DNA of 64,000 nucleotides. Origin: Ilex aquifolium (taxonomy: Eukaryota; Streptophyta; Magnoliopsida; Aquifoliales; Aquifoliaceae). Of this stretch, positions 1 through 12,518 are shown piece by piece. A program made the translations under genes and the position numbers. A model generated the notes under the pieces. It worked only from the letters and a program-made list of their open reading frames with translations. It did no database searches and was not told the DNA's origin. The stretch's first letter is position 1, and each line of letters starts with the position of its first letter. The stretch is taken from NCBI GenBank assembly GCA_951799425.1, contig OX637394.1, positions 28,494,001 to 28,558,000 of the forward strand, read 5' to 3'.

Positions 1-1093
1 TGTGGTTGCTTGTAGCAGTACCCATACCCCCTTCCAATCATAGCAAGTCAGCTCTCACAGTCCAAGGGAGGGTTATGGATGAATTATGACCAAGCTTTAG
101 ATTATTATTCAATTGCTACACAAGTTTAGAGAGAGAAGCTCAAGGAATAAGATGAAGTTTTAGAGAGAGAAAGTTAGGTTTTGACAAGTCCTCCACCATT
201 TTCATTCTAGCAAGCTTTAAAATACTTGAAATCTTTCTTACTTTGAATTTAAACTCTTCCATTCAAGTTCTAATCTAGTTTAATCAAGTGTTTTAGCATT
301 TCAATTTCTACATATGGGTATTTTCCTCTTTAGGCTTGTAAGTTGGGTATGAATGATATTGTTCTTGTAGTCTAAACTTTTCCTTGCATCAATACAAGTC
401 TTATGCTTTATTTCACTACCATGTCTCATTACATTATACTTGTTCTTGCTTTGATCATGAGTAGCTAGACTTTTAGTTGGCTAATTTAAGGGGAATTTTC
501 TATTGGGTATGTGAAATCAACTCCCCTCCATTCTTCCTCGTAGTGTAAAGTGTTTGGTTTGACTAGGTTGAGTGCGGACGTAGTTGTGAGCTCTTGATAC
601 ACCGTAGACTTGTCACGGGGTATGCTTGAGTCCAACACCTCCACATTAGTCCCTCACTTCCTACGAATCAATCAAACACCTAGGCACCATTGGTTGAATG
701 AATTGAGTTGATTTGGCATTTCCATTGGAAAGACTCCTATGGATTAGCCAACCTTGCTTTCTTGCATTTTTATCAAAACACCACTCATCAAAACACAACT
801 CAAAAGATTTTCTCATTTTCATTTCTTTACAAACCACCCTTCACAACAATTTGACCTACCTTCCCTGAGGAGACGACCTTGGAATACCCATTCAAAGTAA
901 AACACGACATTTCAAATCTCTTTTCACTTGGGGAGCACTTTTTCACACACACACACACACATTTTTTGTTCATCCACACACGATTTTTTCCATTTCTTGC
1001 ATTAAACCCGATGGGGAGTGTCACTCACCTATTCGTATAAGCCATATACACACAACCGGGTTTATGTTTAGAGATTAGGGTGAATCCAAAGCA
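1..1093 (+). repeat. 5' LTR of element A (partial, cut by window start)
   Basis: This is the downstream part of an Athila-type LTR lying directly before a primer-binding site. It shares with the other LTRs here the conserved stretch around 540-620 (GTAGACTTGTCACGGG, then the cluster of TATGCTTG) and the phrase GAGACGACCTTGGAATA near 869-886. The end is placed at 1093 (CCAAAGCA) because in this group the LTR ends in CA, followed by AG and a T-run before the primer-binding site. A short AC microsatellite lies at about 945-960. The U3 and promoter lie mostly outside the window. The closest relative here is the LTR at 37650. Confidence 0.75.
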
Positions 1094-1101
1094 AGCATTT
1101 T

Positions 1102-1119
1102 TGGCACCGTTGCCGGGGA
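1102..1119 (+). other. Primer-binding site, tRNA-Asp type (element A)
   Basis: TGGCACCGTTGCCGGGGA is complementary to the 3' end of plant tRNA-Asp with one mismatch (A for G at position 5). It lies 8 bp after the LTR end. Confidence 0.9.
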
Positions 1120-1253
1120 AGGCTAAGCTTCGAAATAGAAGGTGATCGGATAATGGAGATAAGTCCCGTGATTCTCATCATGGGCCGAGGTACGTTGCTC
1201 CTTTGTTTATAATGGTGTATATTTTTCCTTTAAATTGAAGATAGTGTTTTTGT

Positions 1254-3459
1254 ATGTGGGGACGGGACGATCAAAATAGATTAGTGAGATATGCCCTAGG
1301 ACCAAACATGAATCTAGACCAAGACCCACCCGAGGATGTCGGAGACAATTTTGGTGATGATGGTGCTAATATTCCAAGGGGCGGGGGAATGCAAGATCCT
1401 AGAATGCCAAACCCTTGAATGAAATTCCCTCCTCCAAGAAATGAAGGAAATAATATCCCAATTGATCCTCCGGCGAGGTCAATGAGAGATTATCTCCAAC
1501 CAACCAGAAGCACCACCCCCTCGTGCATACTTCCACCGGTCGAAGGCCATGCCTTCCTTATTAAACTGGGAATGTTACAACTACTTCCACAATTCCATGG
1601 AATTGAAAGAGAAAATCCTTATTTGCACATTAAGGAATTTGAGGAAATTGTTGCAACATTCCTCACAAATCATGCCATGGAAGACACAACACGTATGAAA
1701 TTATTCCCCTTCTCCCTAAAAGACAAAGCCAAAACTTGGTTGAACTCATTGAAGCCCTGATCGATAAGCTCTTGCGCACAAATGCTTTCTGAATTTTTGA
1801 ACAAATTTTTTTCGGTGCCCAAGACAATTGCTCTTAAAAAACAAATTCAAATTTTTTTGGAAAAACCCAATGATCAGTTTTATCAATGTTGGGATCGATA
1901 CAAGGAATTGCTACAATCCATTCCACATCATGGATTTGAACCATGAAAATTGGTGAGTTTCTTCTATGAAGGAATTACACCGGGCCATCGACAATTCATA
2001 GAAATGATGTGCAACAGAGAGTTTCTAAACAAGGATCCCGATGAGGCCCTTGAGTACTTCAATACATTGGCACAAAATGCTCAATCATGGGATATCATGG
2101 ATCCTGCTGATATACCAAGATCCTCTCCGGGGAGTCAACCAAGTGGGGGAGGGATGTATAATTTGCGTGACCAAGAAGACTTGCTAGCCAAAATAAAAAA
2201 ATTGTCCCGCAAGGTGGAGAGTCTAGAGGTGAATAGGAGGCATGAGGTGTCTAACATTACCCAGGCCGAGGAGTGTTGCTCTATATATGAAAGTGTTGAG
2301 CATTCTATCTCGGAGTGCCCAAACATTCCGGCACTCAAAGAGGTTCATCATGAGCAAGTGAATGCCTTCAACCAAAGTAGGCAATCATTCTCTCCACATT
2401 CCAATACATATAATCCAGGTTGGAGCAATCACCCAAACTTTAGTTGGAAGAATGACAACCCTACTCCTCATGGGTCTAGCTCATTGTTGCCTCCCATTCC
2501 ACCCAAGCAAAACCTATCCTATATGGTCATGGTCCTTCGTCTAGCTCCTAATACCCGCTGTCCAATCAACAAGGGTTTTCCCAAAACCCACCTTAACAAG
2601 GGTATGGTCAATAAGGACCATCCAACCCACCCACATACCAACCTCCTCACAAAAAGAATTTGGAGGATGTCGTGCACCAATTCATTCAAAGCCAAACAAC
2701 AATCAACAACCAAACCGCCACCGCTTTTAATGATATCTGGACTCAAATCACTAAATTGACCAATGCCATAGGGTCATCCCAACAAGAGAAAAGGAAATTT
2801 TTCGTTCAACCCCAATAAAACGCAAGGGGTCAACACCTGATTGAGTCATCCAAGTCTACCAAGAAGAGTTGTGAGCAACTCAAAGCGGCCACCACCCGTA
2901 GAAGTGGCAAACAAATTGATAAAATCATTTTGCCAAAAGTCTCACCCAAAGCTACATTGGCAAATGAAAAAGAGACTAAGGGCAACTCCGAGGAGGGGTG
3001 AGACACATGAAAAGGAAAAAAATTATTGATTTGAATGTGCATGATTGTCCTATTCTAGCCCCTTTTCCCCAACGTTTGAAGTCATTGGCTAAACTTGCTA
3101 ACTATTCGGATATCATTGAAATGTTTAAGCAGACGAAGATAAACATTCTGCTCCTTGGTGCCACCAAACAAATACTTTCATGTCCAAAGATTTGTGCACC
3201 GTGAAGAGGAAGATGAATGTGCATAAGAAGGCATTTCTCAGGGAGCAAGTGAGTTCCATTTTGAGGACCAACACACCACCCAAGTTCAAAGATCTCGACT
3301 GCCCTACCATTGCTATAACCACAGGGAATTGTCGGGTGGAGCAAGCACTTCTAGACTTGGGAGCAAGTGTCAATCTCCTACCCTTTTCGGTGTACCAACA
3401 ATTGCAACTTGAATAGTTGAAGCCAACTCCAATCACTCTTCAATTGGCGGATCGAAGTG
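1254..3459 (+). pseudogene. gag-pro: Element A gag-protease, broken, cut off inside the protease
   Basis: The start is the ATG at 1254 (M-W-G-R-D...), matching the start of the gag at 13908. The capsid-like region continues in one frame to about 2510, with in-frame stops near 1416, 1758 and 1944. The zinc knuckle is damaged: the first cysteine pair reads C-C-S-I-Y, so the second Cys is lost, followed by E-H-S-I-S-E-C. A frameshift near 2515 and others after 2760 break the proline/glutamine-rich linker. The protease domain begins near 3180 and holds the A-L-L-D-L-G-A-S active-site motif at about 3345. It ends abruptly at 3459, where the LTR of element B begins. No continuation of A exists elsewhere in the window. 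The call as Athila-type gag is secure; the gene is certainly non-functional. Confidence 0.9.
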
Positions 3460-5075
3460 TGATTAGCACAAAACATTGCATATTTCATGTGCCAATACAT
3501 TCCTTTTTCACTTGCTTTTGGGGATGAAATGAGTGGAATTGTGCTACTTGAGCTATTAACGAAGATTTGTGGTGTTTGCAGATAAAAGGTGATAATTGGT
3601 GCTTTTTAAATCCTTCTCAAATGGTTTGAGGTGAATGAGGATGAAAGGATGGCTTGAAGATAGCTCAGGAGGTGAGGAAACCAAAGAATCAGCAAAAACA
3701 GGAGAAAACATACCAGTAGGCCATACCGGTATGTTTCAGCTACTGGAGTTCGACATACCGGTAGGTCATACCGGTAGGTTATGCTGAAACAGCCCAAATT
3801 CTGCATATCAGGCTCTACCATTTTGAGGGTTCCACCAAACATTCTCCTACCTGCCCCTGCCACTCCCAACACAATGGACATCCCTCTTGCACATTCTCTT
3901 GGACTTTTGGAGGCTTGATCATAAATGAGGAGAGAGGAGAGATATGATGCTGGGTGTGGAGACAAGGTCTGCACCACCCTGTCCAGCCCACTCTTTGGCA
4001 GCCCTATGGAGGCAGAGGACATCTCACAGCTATAGGGGGGACTCCATGGATGTTTTGGAGGCTGCCAAGATGAATATACACAATTATGCAATAGAGATTG
4101 TAATATAGAGAGAGAGAGAGAGTCTAGGAAAAAAGATGAATAGTGTTAGAGAGAGAAGTTGAGATTTTTGTATTTTCTTCCACACATTGTCTTGTAATGT
4201 CATGTAAGATCTTTCTAAGCTTTGTTTGAAGTCATTAATGCTAGTTAATTCAAGTTGCTTTTAAGTTTAATCGTCTATTCAAGCTTTTACCATTAATTCA
4301 TCCATGTTCTTCAATTTCTTAGCTTAAAATGGGTAGTGAATGCATTCTCTTTTAGTTTATGTTTTCTTGCATTATCCTAGCTACAATCTTCAATTGCTTT
4401 AGAATGTCTTTAATTTACATTGTTGTCTTTCCTTTAATCATGAGTAGCTAAATCTTTAAGTTGGCAAATCCAAGGGAGACCTCCCCTTGGGTATGCTATT
4501 TCGACTCATATTCTTTCCTCCCCTCGGTGTACGGTGGTTCGGTTTGACTGAGTTGAGCGTGGACATGGTTGTAAGTCTTTAATATTCCGTAGACTTGTCA
4601 CGGTTTATGCTTAGATCCTCACTTCCATCTTGTCCCGAGCTTCCCACAAATCAATCGTTCATCTATGCATCATTGGAGGAAAGCTTCGAGTTGAATTGGC
4701 ATTCCCATTGGAGTGAACCCTTTGGATTAGCCAACACTTATTTCCCATTTCATTTTCATCACAATACAATTCACAAACCAAACTTCAACAATAAAAGATT
4801 TTACACTTTCTTTTACCAAAATCGCCTTCTACACGATTCATATCCTTTCCCGAGGAAACGACCTTGGAATACCTTCAAGTAAAACACGATACGCAAAAGT
4901 CTTCTTGCGCTTGGGAAGCATTTTTGCTCACATAGACATTTCATATTTCACCATCCCCTTTGCCCTTTCTTTTGACATCATCCCAAGGGAGAGTGACACT
5001 CCCCCTTTCACACATATATCATACATACATTAAGGGAGGATGTTAGGAGGATAGGAACAACTAGGAAATAATACA
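3460..5075 (+). repeat. 5' LTR of element B
   Basis: The LTR begins TGATTAGCACAAAAC inside the protease of element A and ends ...ATACA 8 bp before the primer-binding site. It has a palindrome array (3723-3776), a TATA-like CATAAATGAGG near 3918, a short GA repeat near 4102-4118, and the conserved downstream block common to the LTRs of A, B and C (about 4440-4740). Its U3 differs from that of C, so B belongs to a different subfamily. Its partner 3' LTR is missing because B is truncated at 12518. Confidence 0.88.
3723..3776 (+). promoter_or_regulatory. TACCGGTA palindrome array in LTR of B
   Basis: Perfect TACCGGTA palindromes lie at 3724-3731, 3756-3763 and 3769-3776. A decayed copy (TACCAGTA) is at about 3711. 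The last two are 13 bp apart. The array lies roughly 140 bp upstream of the TATA-like sequence, where an enhancer would be expected. Confidence 0.6.
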
Positions 5076-5083
5076 AGTATTTT

Positions 5084-5101
5084 TGGTGCCGTTGCCGGGG
5101 A
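5084..5101 (+). other. Primer-binding site, tRNA-Asp type (element B)
   Basis: TGGTGCCGTTGCCGGGGA matches the complement of the tRNA-Asp 3' end with one mismatch (T for C at position 4). Confidence 0.9.
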
Positions 5102-5237
5102 AGGCAAGCGTTGAATTAAGAAGGTGATTTCCGGACAACGGAGGTAAGTACCTTGATGTTCATCATGGGCTGAGGTACGTTGATCCTTGTACATACTGTT
5201 GTTTGTTTGCATTTTCAATTGTAGATAATTTTGTTAC

Positions 5238-7046
5238 ATATGGGGACGGGACGAACTAAACCGACTAGTCAGACAACCTTTGGCCCCCAACATGAACATT
5301 GACCAAGACCCACCCGAGGATGCGGGTTATAATTTTGAGTGTGTGGATGCCAACCCGAATGTGCAAAGGAGTGGGAGAGTGCAAGAACCTGGAATGCCCC
5401 ATCCACGAATGCAATTCCCCCTCCTAGAAATGAAGGGAACAATATCCAAATTGATCCTCCGCCGAGGTCAATGAGGGAATTTCTTCAACCAACTCGTAGC
5501 ACCACACCCTCATGCATCCTCTTACCGGTCAAGCTCAGCTCTTCCAAGTTAAGCCCGGGATGTTGCAACTACTTCCTACATTCCACGGAATTGAAAAGGA
5601 AAATTCTTACTTGCACATAAAGGAATTCGAGGATAGAGTTGCAACCTTCAATGCTAACTATGCTATGGAGGACATAGCCCATTTAAAATTGTTTCCCTTC
5701 TCCCTCAGAGATAAGGCCAAATCATGGTTGTATTCCTTGCGACCTCGATCCATTACCTCTTGGGCTCAAATGCTTTCGGAGTTTTTGAATAAATTTTTTC
5801 CAGTTCATAGAACCACTGCTTTAAAAAAGGAAATTCAAAACTTTTAGGAAAAGCCCAATGAGCAATTCTATCAATGTTGGGATTGGTACAAGGAATTACT
5901 ACAATCTATTCCACATCATGACTTTGAATCGTGGCAATTGGTAAGTTTCTTCTATGAAGGAATCACACCGAGTCATAGACAATTCATTGACATGATGTGT
6001 AATGGCGAGTTCTTAAACAAAGACCCCGATGAGGCCCTCGACTACTTTAGTACATTGGCCCAAAATGCACAATCTTGGGACATTAGGGATCCTAATGATG
6101 TACCTAGGACGTCTTCGAGTAGTAGTCAACCACATGGGTGAGGGATGTATGATTTGAGAGACCGGGAAGACTTGTTTTCCAAAATTTCTAAATTGTCAAG
6201 GAAAGTTGAGAGTCTTGAAGTCAATAGGAGACAAGAGGTGTCATATGTTTCAAAGGCCGAGGAGTTTTGCTCAATTTGTGAGAGTGTGGAGCATTCCATA
6301 TCGGAGTGCCCAAACATTACAGCACTTAAGGAAGTGTACCATGAGCAAGTGCATGCCTTTAACCAAACAAGACAATCATTCTCTCCGCACTCAAATACTT
6401 ATAATCCGGGGTGGAGCAATCACCCAAATTTTAGTTGGAGAAATGAGAACCCCACTCCTCATGGTTCAAATGCATATTCACCTCCCATGCCTCCTAAGCA
6501 AAATCATTACCAAGGTCAAGGGCAAGCGTCTAACTCCCAATACCCCCGTTCCAATCCGCATGGGTACTCGTCAAACCCACCACCACAGAATTTTTCACCA
6601 AGTCCACCTCCCCAAAGCTTCTCCCAACAAGGACCATCCAATTCTTCCACCTACCAACCTCCCCATAAGAGGAATTTGGAGGATGTGGTTCATGCTTTCA
6701 TTCAAAGCCAAACTGCCATCAATAACCAAAATGCCACAGCTCTTAATGACATTAGGACCCAACTCACGAAGTTGACAAACTCCATGGGGGCATCACAACA
6801 AGAAAAGGGGAAATTCCCCACTTAACCCCAAGAGAACCCTAGAGATCAACATGTCGTTGAGTCATCGGAGCCCTTAAGAGAGAGTTGTGAACAACTCAAA
6901 GTGGTCACCACCCTTTGTAGTGGCAAGCAGATTGATAAAACAATTTTGCCAAAAGCCTCACCCAAGGTCACATTGCCAAATGAAAAAGACACCATGGGTG
7001 ACACCGACAAGGGTGAGGTGAGTGAAAAGAAAGAAAGTGAGACGGT
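5238..7046 (+). pseudogene. gag: Element B gag, broken
   Basis: The reading frame aligned with the gag at 13908 begins I-W-G-R-D at 5238, so the start codon is ATA, not ATG. The frame shifts once between about 5430 and 5510. It then runs through the capsid-like region (F-H-G-I-E, F-F-Y-E-G-I-T-P, and F-I-D-M-M-C-N-G-E-F at about 5980). Stops lie at 5845, 6139 and 6823. The zinc knuckle is intact in the frame of 6145 (C-S-I-C-E-S-V-E-H-S-I-S-E-C, near 6270-6310). A proline/glutamine/serine-rich linker follows. The gene is interrupted at 7046 by an inverted solo LTR and resumes at 8704 with the protease leader. Family assignment is secure and the gene is dead. Confidence 0.9.
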
Positions 7047-8703
7047 TGCTTGATGAAAAACGTTATTGTTTCCTAACCTCTAAAAACCATCCCTTAGAAT
7101 GTGTAGTGTATGGATAAAGGGGATGTCACTCCCCTGGGGATGATGTCAAAAGAAAGGGCAACAGAATGGTGGATGGAATGAAATGTATGAAATGGAAAGT
7201 GCGAAATGAACAAAAGTGCTCTCCAAGCGCAAGGAGTCTTTTGAGTGTCATGTTTTACTTGGAATGAGTATTCCAAGGTCGTCTCCTCGGGGAAGGAAGG
7301 GAATTGTGTGAAGGTGATTTTGTCAAAAAGGAAAAGTGTAAAATCTTTTGTGTTTGGTTTGAGTTTTTGTGAGTGATGTTTTGAGGAAAATGAAATGAAA
7401 ACAAGTGTTGGCTAATCCAAAGGGTTCATTCCAATGGGAATCTCAAATCAACTCGAAGCCTTCCTCGAATAGAGCTTAGATGAACGATTGATTCGTGGGA
7501 AGCTAGGGATGAGATGGAGGTGAGGATCTAAGCATAACCCGTGACCAGGCCTACGGGATATCAAAGACTCACAACCGCATCCACTCTCAACCCAGTCAAA
7601 CCGAACCATCATACTCTGAGAAGAGGAAAGAGAATGAGTTGAAATGGCACACCCAAGAGGAAATCTCCCTTGGATTAACCAACTTAAACTCTAGCTACTC
7701 ATAAATAAAAGGAAGACATGCATAATGTAAATGGACATAATCAAGAAAGGAAACATTGAAACTTAACTTAAAGCAAAAAATCTAGAATGGAGAAGAAAAA
7801 TATTCAATACTCATTTCAAAGCTTGAAAATGAAGAACTCAAAACAACAATGGTAGAATCTAGAATGCATAACTAAACTTGCAAAGCATTAGAAATAAATG
7901 ACATTAAAGACAATAAATGAAGCTTACAAGATCCTTACAAAAGATTACAAGTGAAATGGGTGAAGACAATGCAAAAATCTAACTATTCATCTTCTTCCTT
8001 GGAACTACTCCTAAGCTTAGGTAGCCACCCCCCAAATCTTGTGTGAATGCTGAATATATGGAGTGTAGAGACTTCAAATTTCGTCCATGAGGATCCCCTA
8101 GCCTGTGTGTGCAGGCTTCCCATCAATGGGAAGAGATTTGATGGCTTGGACAGGCTAGGAGCAGCCTACCCAGCAACTCCCCAAGCAGCCCCCTTTTCTC
8201 CCATCCTCATTAATCACCTAGGCTCCAAACTTGCAATCAAGGGTGTGAAAGGGGTGAATAATGTTGTGGGCGTGTCAGGGGAGCATGGGAGGTCTGTTGG
8301 TGGGACCCTCAAAGCAGCAGACATGAGTTACAGAGCATTTGGGCAGATCAGGCAAAGTGTACCGGTACGCGTACTGGTACGTCAAACTCCAGTGGCTTCA
8401 GCGTACCGGTACGCATACCGGTACACTGAACTCCAGTAGCCTTAGCGTACCGGTACGGTTTGGCTGACTTTCTGATTTTTTGATTTCCTCCTCTCTTGAG
8501 CTATCCCCAAGCTACTTATTCATCCTCATTTGTCTCAAATGGTTTGGGAAGGCCTTAAGAAGCCTCATTTAGCACCTTTTAACTGCAAACATCAAATATC
8601 ATCGTTAAAAACTCAATTAACCCAACTCCCATCATTTAATCTCCAAAAGCAATTAAAATAAGATGATTAGCACATAAAAATATACAAAGTTTTCTGCTAA
8701 TCA
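7047..8703 (-). repeat. Solo LTR, Athila type, inverted, inserted between gag and protease of B
   Basis: On the - strand this reads TGATTAGCAG... to ...TCATCAAGCA and contains all the conserved LTR blocks in reverse, such as GACATCATCCC near 7136 and the GTAGACTTGTCACGGG-type block near 7540. It splits the gag-protease frame of B. Flanking five-base repeats are ACGGT (7042-7046) and GCGGT (8704-8708), a target duplication with one mismatch. No internal region or second LTR is present, so this is most simply a solo LTR left by LTR-LTR recombination. The left end could be off by a few bases. Confidence 0.8.
8359..8456 (-). promoter_or_regulatory. GTACCGGTAC palindrome array in the inverted solo LTR
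   Basis: Perfect 10-bp palindromes GTACCGGTAC lie at 8359-8368, 8403-8412 and 8447-8456, with near copies at 8371-8380 and 8415-8424. Neighbouring copies are 12-13 bp apart. A TATA-like GATTAATGAGG on the - strand lies about 150 bp downstream in LTR orientation (near 8205-8215). Confidence 0.6.
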
Positions 8704-11700
8704 GCGGTTGAGAAAGAAAAATTGATTGATGAAATTGTGCTTGTTTCTCCTGTTCCTACTCCTTTTCCTAATCGTTTGAAGCCACTTGTCAAGGTGGCTA
8801 ATTATGCTGATATAATTGAAATGTTTAAGCATGTAAAGATCAACATCTCACTCCTTGATGCCATTAAGCAAATTCCATCTTGTGCTAAGATCTTGAAGGA
8901 TTTGTGCACCGTGAAGCGGAGACTAAATGTGCACAAGAAGACATTTCTCACCGAGCAAGTGAGCTCGATTTTGAGGACAAACACTCCTCTGAAGTTTAAA
9001 GACCCCGGCTGTCCCACCATTGCCATAACCATAGGAAATTATCGGGCGGAGCAAGCCCTCCTTGATTTGGGGGCTAGTGTGAACCTCCTTGCATACTCGG
9101 TGTACCAACAACTTCAACTCAAAGAATTGAAGCCTACTTCAATCACACTTCAATTGGCGGACCGTAGTGTCCGAGCACCAAGGGGAGTAGTTGAGGATGT
9201 CTTAGTGCAAGTTGATAAATTTTATTTTCCTGTTGATTTTATTGTGCTTGACACTCACCCGGTTGCAAATCTTAGTTCCCAAATCCCTGTGATACTTGGA
9301 AAACCATTTCTTGCCACATCTAATGTCATGATTAATTGCAGGAATGGTCTTATGAAGCTAGCATTTGGGAACATGACTATGGAGCTCAACGTGTTCAACT
9401 TGTGCAAGCAACTGGCAGATGATGATGAGGTGTATGAAGTAAATAGGATTGACACCTTGGTGGAAGAACTCTTGGAACTTGTGAGGATGTTAAAGTTCGA
9501 AGAAGAGGATAATGTTGATCTAGAGGAAGTGGATGAGCAAGAGGAAGTGGAGAGTTTGAAAGGGGTAGAAAAGTGGATCCGTACATTTGAAAAGCTCCCA
9601 CCCCAAGACAAGAAAATATTCCCATCGGATGTACAAAAGCCCAATTTGGAATTGAAGCCACTACCTTCCCATTTGAAGTATGCATATCTTGGGGAAGATG
9701 AGATATTTTCGGTGGTGATTAGCTCAAAGTTGGATACAAAGCAAGAAGAAGAGCTCGTGGAGGTGTTGAGAAGGCATAAAGGGCAATCGGTTGGACAATT
9801 GCCGACATAAAAGGGATAAGCCCCCTCATTTGCACTCATCGGATCTATCTTGAGGAGGACGCCAAACCATCTCGACAACCACAAAGAAGGTTGAACCCAA
9901 TTATGAAGGAGGTGATGAGGGACGAAGTGTTAAAACTACTTGACGTGGGCATCATTTTTTCAATCGCCGATAGTAAGTGGTTTAGCCCCACGCAAGTAGT
10001 ACGCAAGAAGTCGGGAGTTACAGTTGTGGAGAATGAAGAGAATGAGCTTATTCCAACAAGGGTGATCACAGGTTAGAGAGTTTGTATTGATTACCGGAAG
10101 CTCAACCTGTGCACAAGAAAATACCACTTCCCAATGCCATTCCTCGACCAAGTGTTGGAAAGAGTAGCATGGCATCTATTCTATTGCTTCTTAGATGGAT
10201 ACTCCGGCTACAATCAAATTGAAATTGCATTGGAATACCACCTTCACTTGTCCCTACGATACCTTTACTTACCGACGCATGCCTTTTGGGCTATGTAATG
10301 CCCCTGGAACTTTTCAACATTGCATGATGGGGATCTTTAGTGATATGATGGAGAAGATTGTTGAGGTGTTTATGGATGACTTCTCGGTCTTTGGGGATTC
10401 TTTCAGTGGATGCTTGGAAAACTTGGAGAAGGTTCTTGAGAGATGCGAAGAGAAAAGCCTAGTCTTGAATTGGGAGAAGTGTCACTTCATGGTGACGCAA
10501 GGAATTGTTCTCGGGCATATAGTTTCGGCAAAAGGGATTGAAATTGACAAATCAAAGGTGGAGGCCATCTCCAACCTTCCTACGTCGAGAGTCGTTAAGG
10601 ATATCAGGTCGTTTTTGGGCCATGCTGGATTTTACCGTCGTTTCATAAAAAAATTTAGTGCATTGGCCCGCCCTTTGACCAATTTATTATCTAAGGATGT
10701 TCCATTCGAGTGGTCGGATGATTGTGAGGCATCTTTTACAAAACTCAAAAGCATGCTTGTCACGCCTTCGATTATGCGACCACCCAAGTGGGATTTACCT
10801 TTTGAGCTTATGTGCGACGCGAGTGATGATGCGGTCGGCGCAGTGCTTGGTCAAAGGGAGGATAATGGACCTTATGTAATATACTACGCTAGCAAAACTC
10901 TTAATGAAGCTCAAATGAATTATACCACCACGAAAAAGGAGTTGCTAGCAGTAGTATTTGTATTAGATAAATTCCGGTCTTACATCATTGGTTCACCAAT
11001 AGTTGTTTATACTGACCATTCTGCTTTAAAGTATTTTTTGTCTAAGAAGGATGCCAAACCGAGACTTATCAGGTGGATCCTCCTACTCCAATAATTCAAT
11101 CTTACAATCAAAGACAAGAAAGGAGTGGAGAACGTGGTGGCGGACCATTTATATCGACTGGTGGTGCAAGAGACCAATTAGCACATTCCTATCCCAGATT
11201 ATTTTCCTGATGAGCAATTACTTTCAATTCATTATGTGTGTCCTTGGTATGTTGACATATGTAATTATCTTGCAATAGGACAGATACCACCGTAGTGGAG
11301 CCCAGAGGATCGAAGGAGATTCATGGCGGATGTGAAGTACTTTTACTTCGACAACCCATACCTGTTCAAGTACTGCCCTGACCAAGTCATGCGAAGATGC
11401 GTACCGGAGAATTAACAGCGGGATGTCCTTGCATTTTGCCATTCACAAGCATGCGGTGGTCATTTCTCTGCCAAGAAAATTTCGGTGAAAATTCTTCAAT
11501 CAGGTTTTTACTGGCCATCTCTAATAAATGACTGTATTTCATTTTGTAAGGAATGTGATAGATGCCAACATTTGGGTTGTGTGACCCGAAGGAACATGAT
11601 GCCCTTCTCCCTTGTACTTGTTATAGAAATATTCGATTGTTGGGGCATCGACTTCATGGGTCCTTTTCCTATGTCGTTTGGCTATCTATACATTCTACTG

Positions 11701-12518
11701 GCAGTAGACTACGTGTCTAAGTGGGTGGAGGCCATCCCAACCAAGACCAATGACCATCGGGTCGTGGTCAAATTTTTAAAAGAGAACATCTTTTCAAGGT
11801 TCGGGATGCCTCGTGCGATGATAAGTGATGGTGGATCACATTTCTGTAATAGGCCATTTGCATTTTTTATGCACAAATATGGTGTCACACATAAGGTATC
11901 CACTGCATACCACCCACAAACCAATGGCCAAGCCGAGTTGGCTAATAGGGAGATTAAGAATATTTTAGAGAAGACGGTGAACCCAAATAGGAAAGATTGG
12001 TCAGATAGACTGATTGATGCTCTTTGGGCTTACCGCACCGCCTACAAGACTGTCTTAGGCATGTCTCCCTATCGGCTCGTCTTTGGAAAGACTTGCCACT
12101 TGCCAGTAAAGATGGAACACAAGGCCTATTAGGCCATAAAGACTTTGAACTATAATCTGATAGTGGTCGGAGAACATAGGAAGCTACAATTGAATGAATT
12201 GGAGGAGATTCGTAGAGACGAGTATGAGAGCTCTAAAATTTCAAAAGAGCGGGCTAAGATCTTTCATGACAAATCCATTGTAAGGAAGTCATTTGAGCCC
12301 GGCCAAAAAGTGCTCTTATACAACTCTCGTCTCTCCATTTTCCAAGGCAAACTCCGATCCCGTTGGGATGGCCCCTATCTTGTAAAGGTGGCCTACCCCA
12401 ATGGAGCTGTTGATGTCACAAACCCCGAGAATGGCTAGACATTCAAGGTCAATGGCCAAAGACTTAAGCCATTTTTCGAGGGTTTTGAAGGACAAGTGGT
12501 GGAGGAGGATTTGATGGG
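8704..12518 (+). pseudogene. pol: Element B pol (protease-RT-RNaseH-integrase), broken
   Basis: The longest intact stretch (8722-9810) holds the protease, with A-L-L-D-L-G-A-S near 9055 and I-L-G-K-P-F-L-A near 9292, and the start of the RT. A frameshift near 9780 and stops at 10075 and 11091 interrupt it. RT motifs include F-G-L-C-N-A-P near 10290 and the catalytic F-M-D-D near 10370. RNase H (L-M-C-D-A-S) is near 10810. The integrase has the C-x2-C of its zinc domain near 11545 and the D, D, E residues in W-G-I-D-F near 11640, M-I-S-D-G-G near 11818 and A-E-L-A-N-R-E near 11930. The C-terminal part ends with a stop at 12436, then an altered tail that fuses to LTR sequence of C at 12518. Confidence 0.92.

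Larger units (their letters stand above)
3460..12518 (+). mobile_element. Element B: Athila-type Ty3/gypsy retrotransposon, 3' truncated
   Basis: The order is 5' LTR, primer-binding site, gag, (inverted solo LTR), pol. Everything after the integrase, including any ORF2, polypurine tract and 3' LTR, is missing. It inserted into element A: the protease frame of A stops exactly at the first base of this LTR. Confidence 0.85.

Noticed and set aside
9255..9884. 209-aa ORF on the - strand rich in Ser
   Set aside because: Antisense shadow of the protease/RT frame of B.
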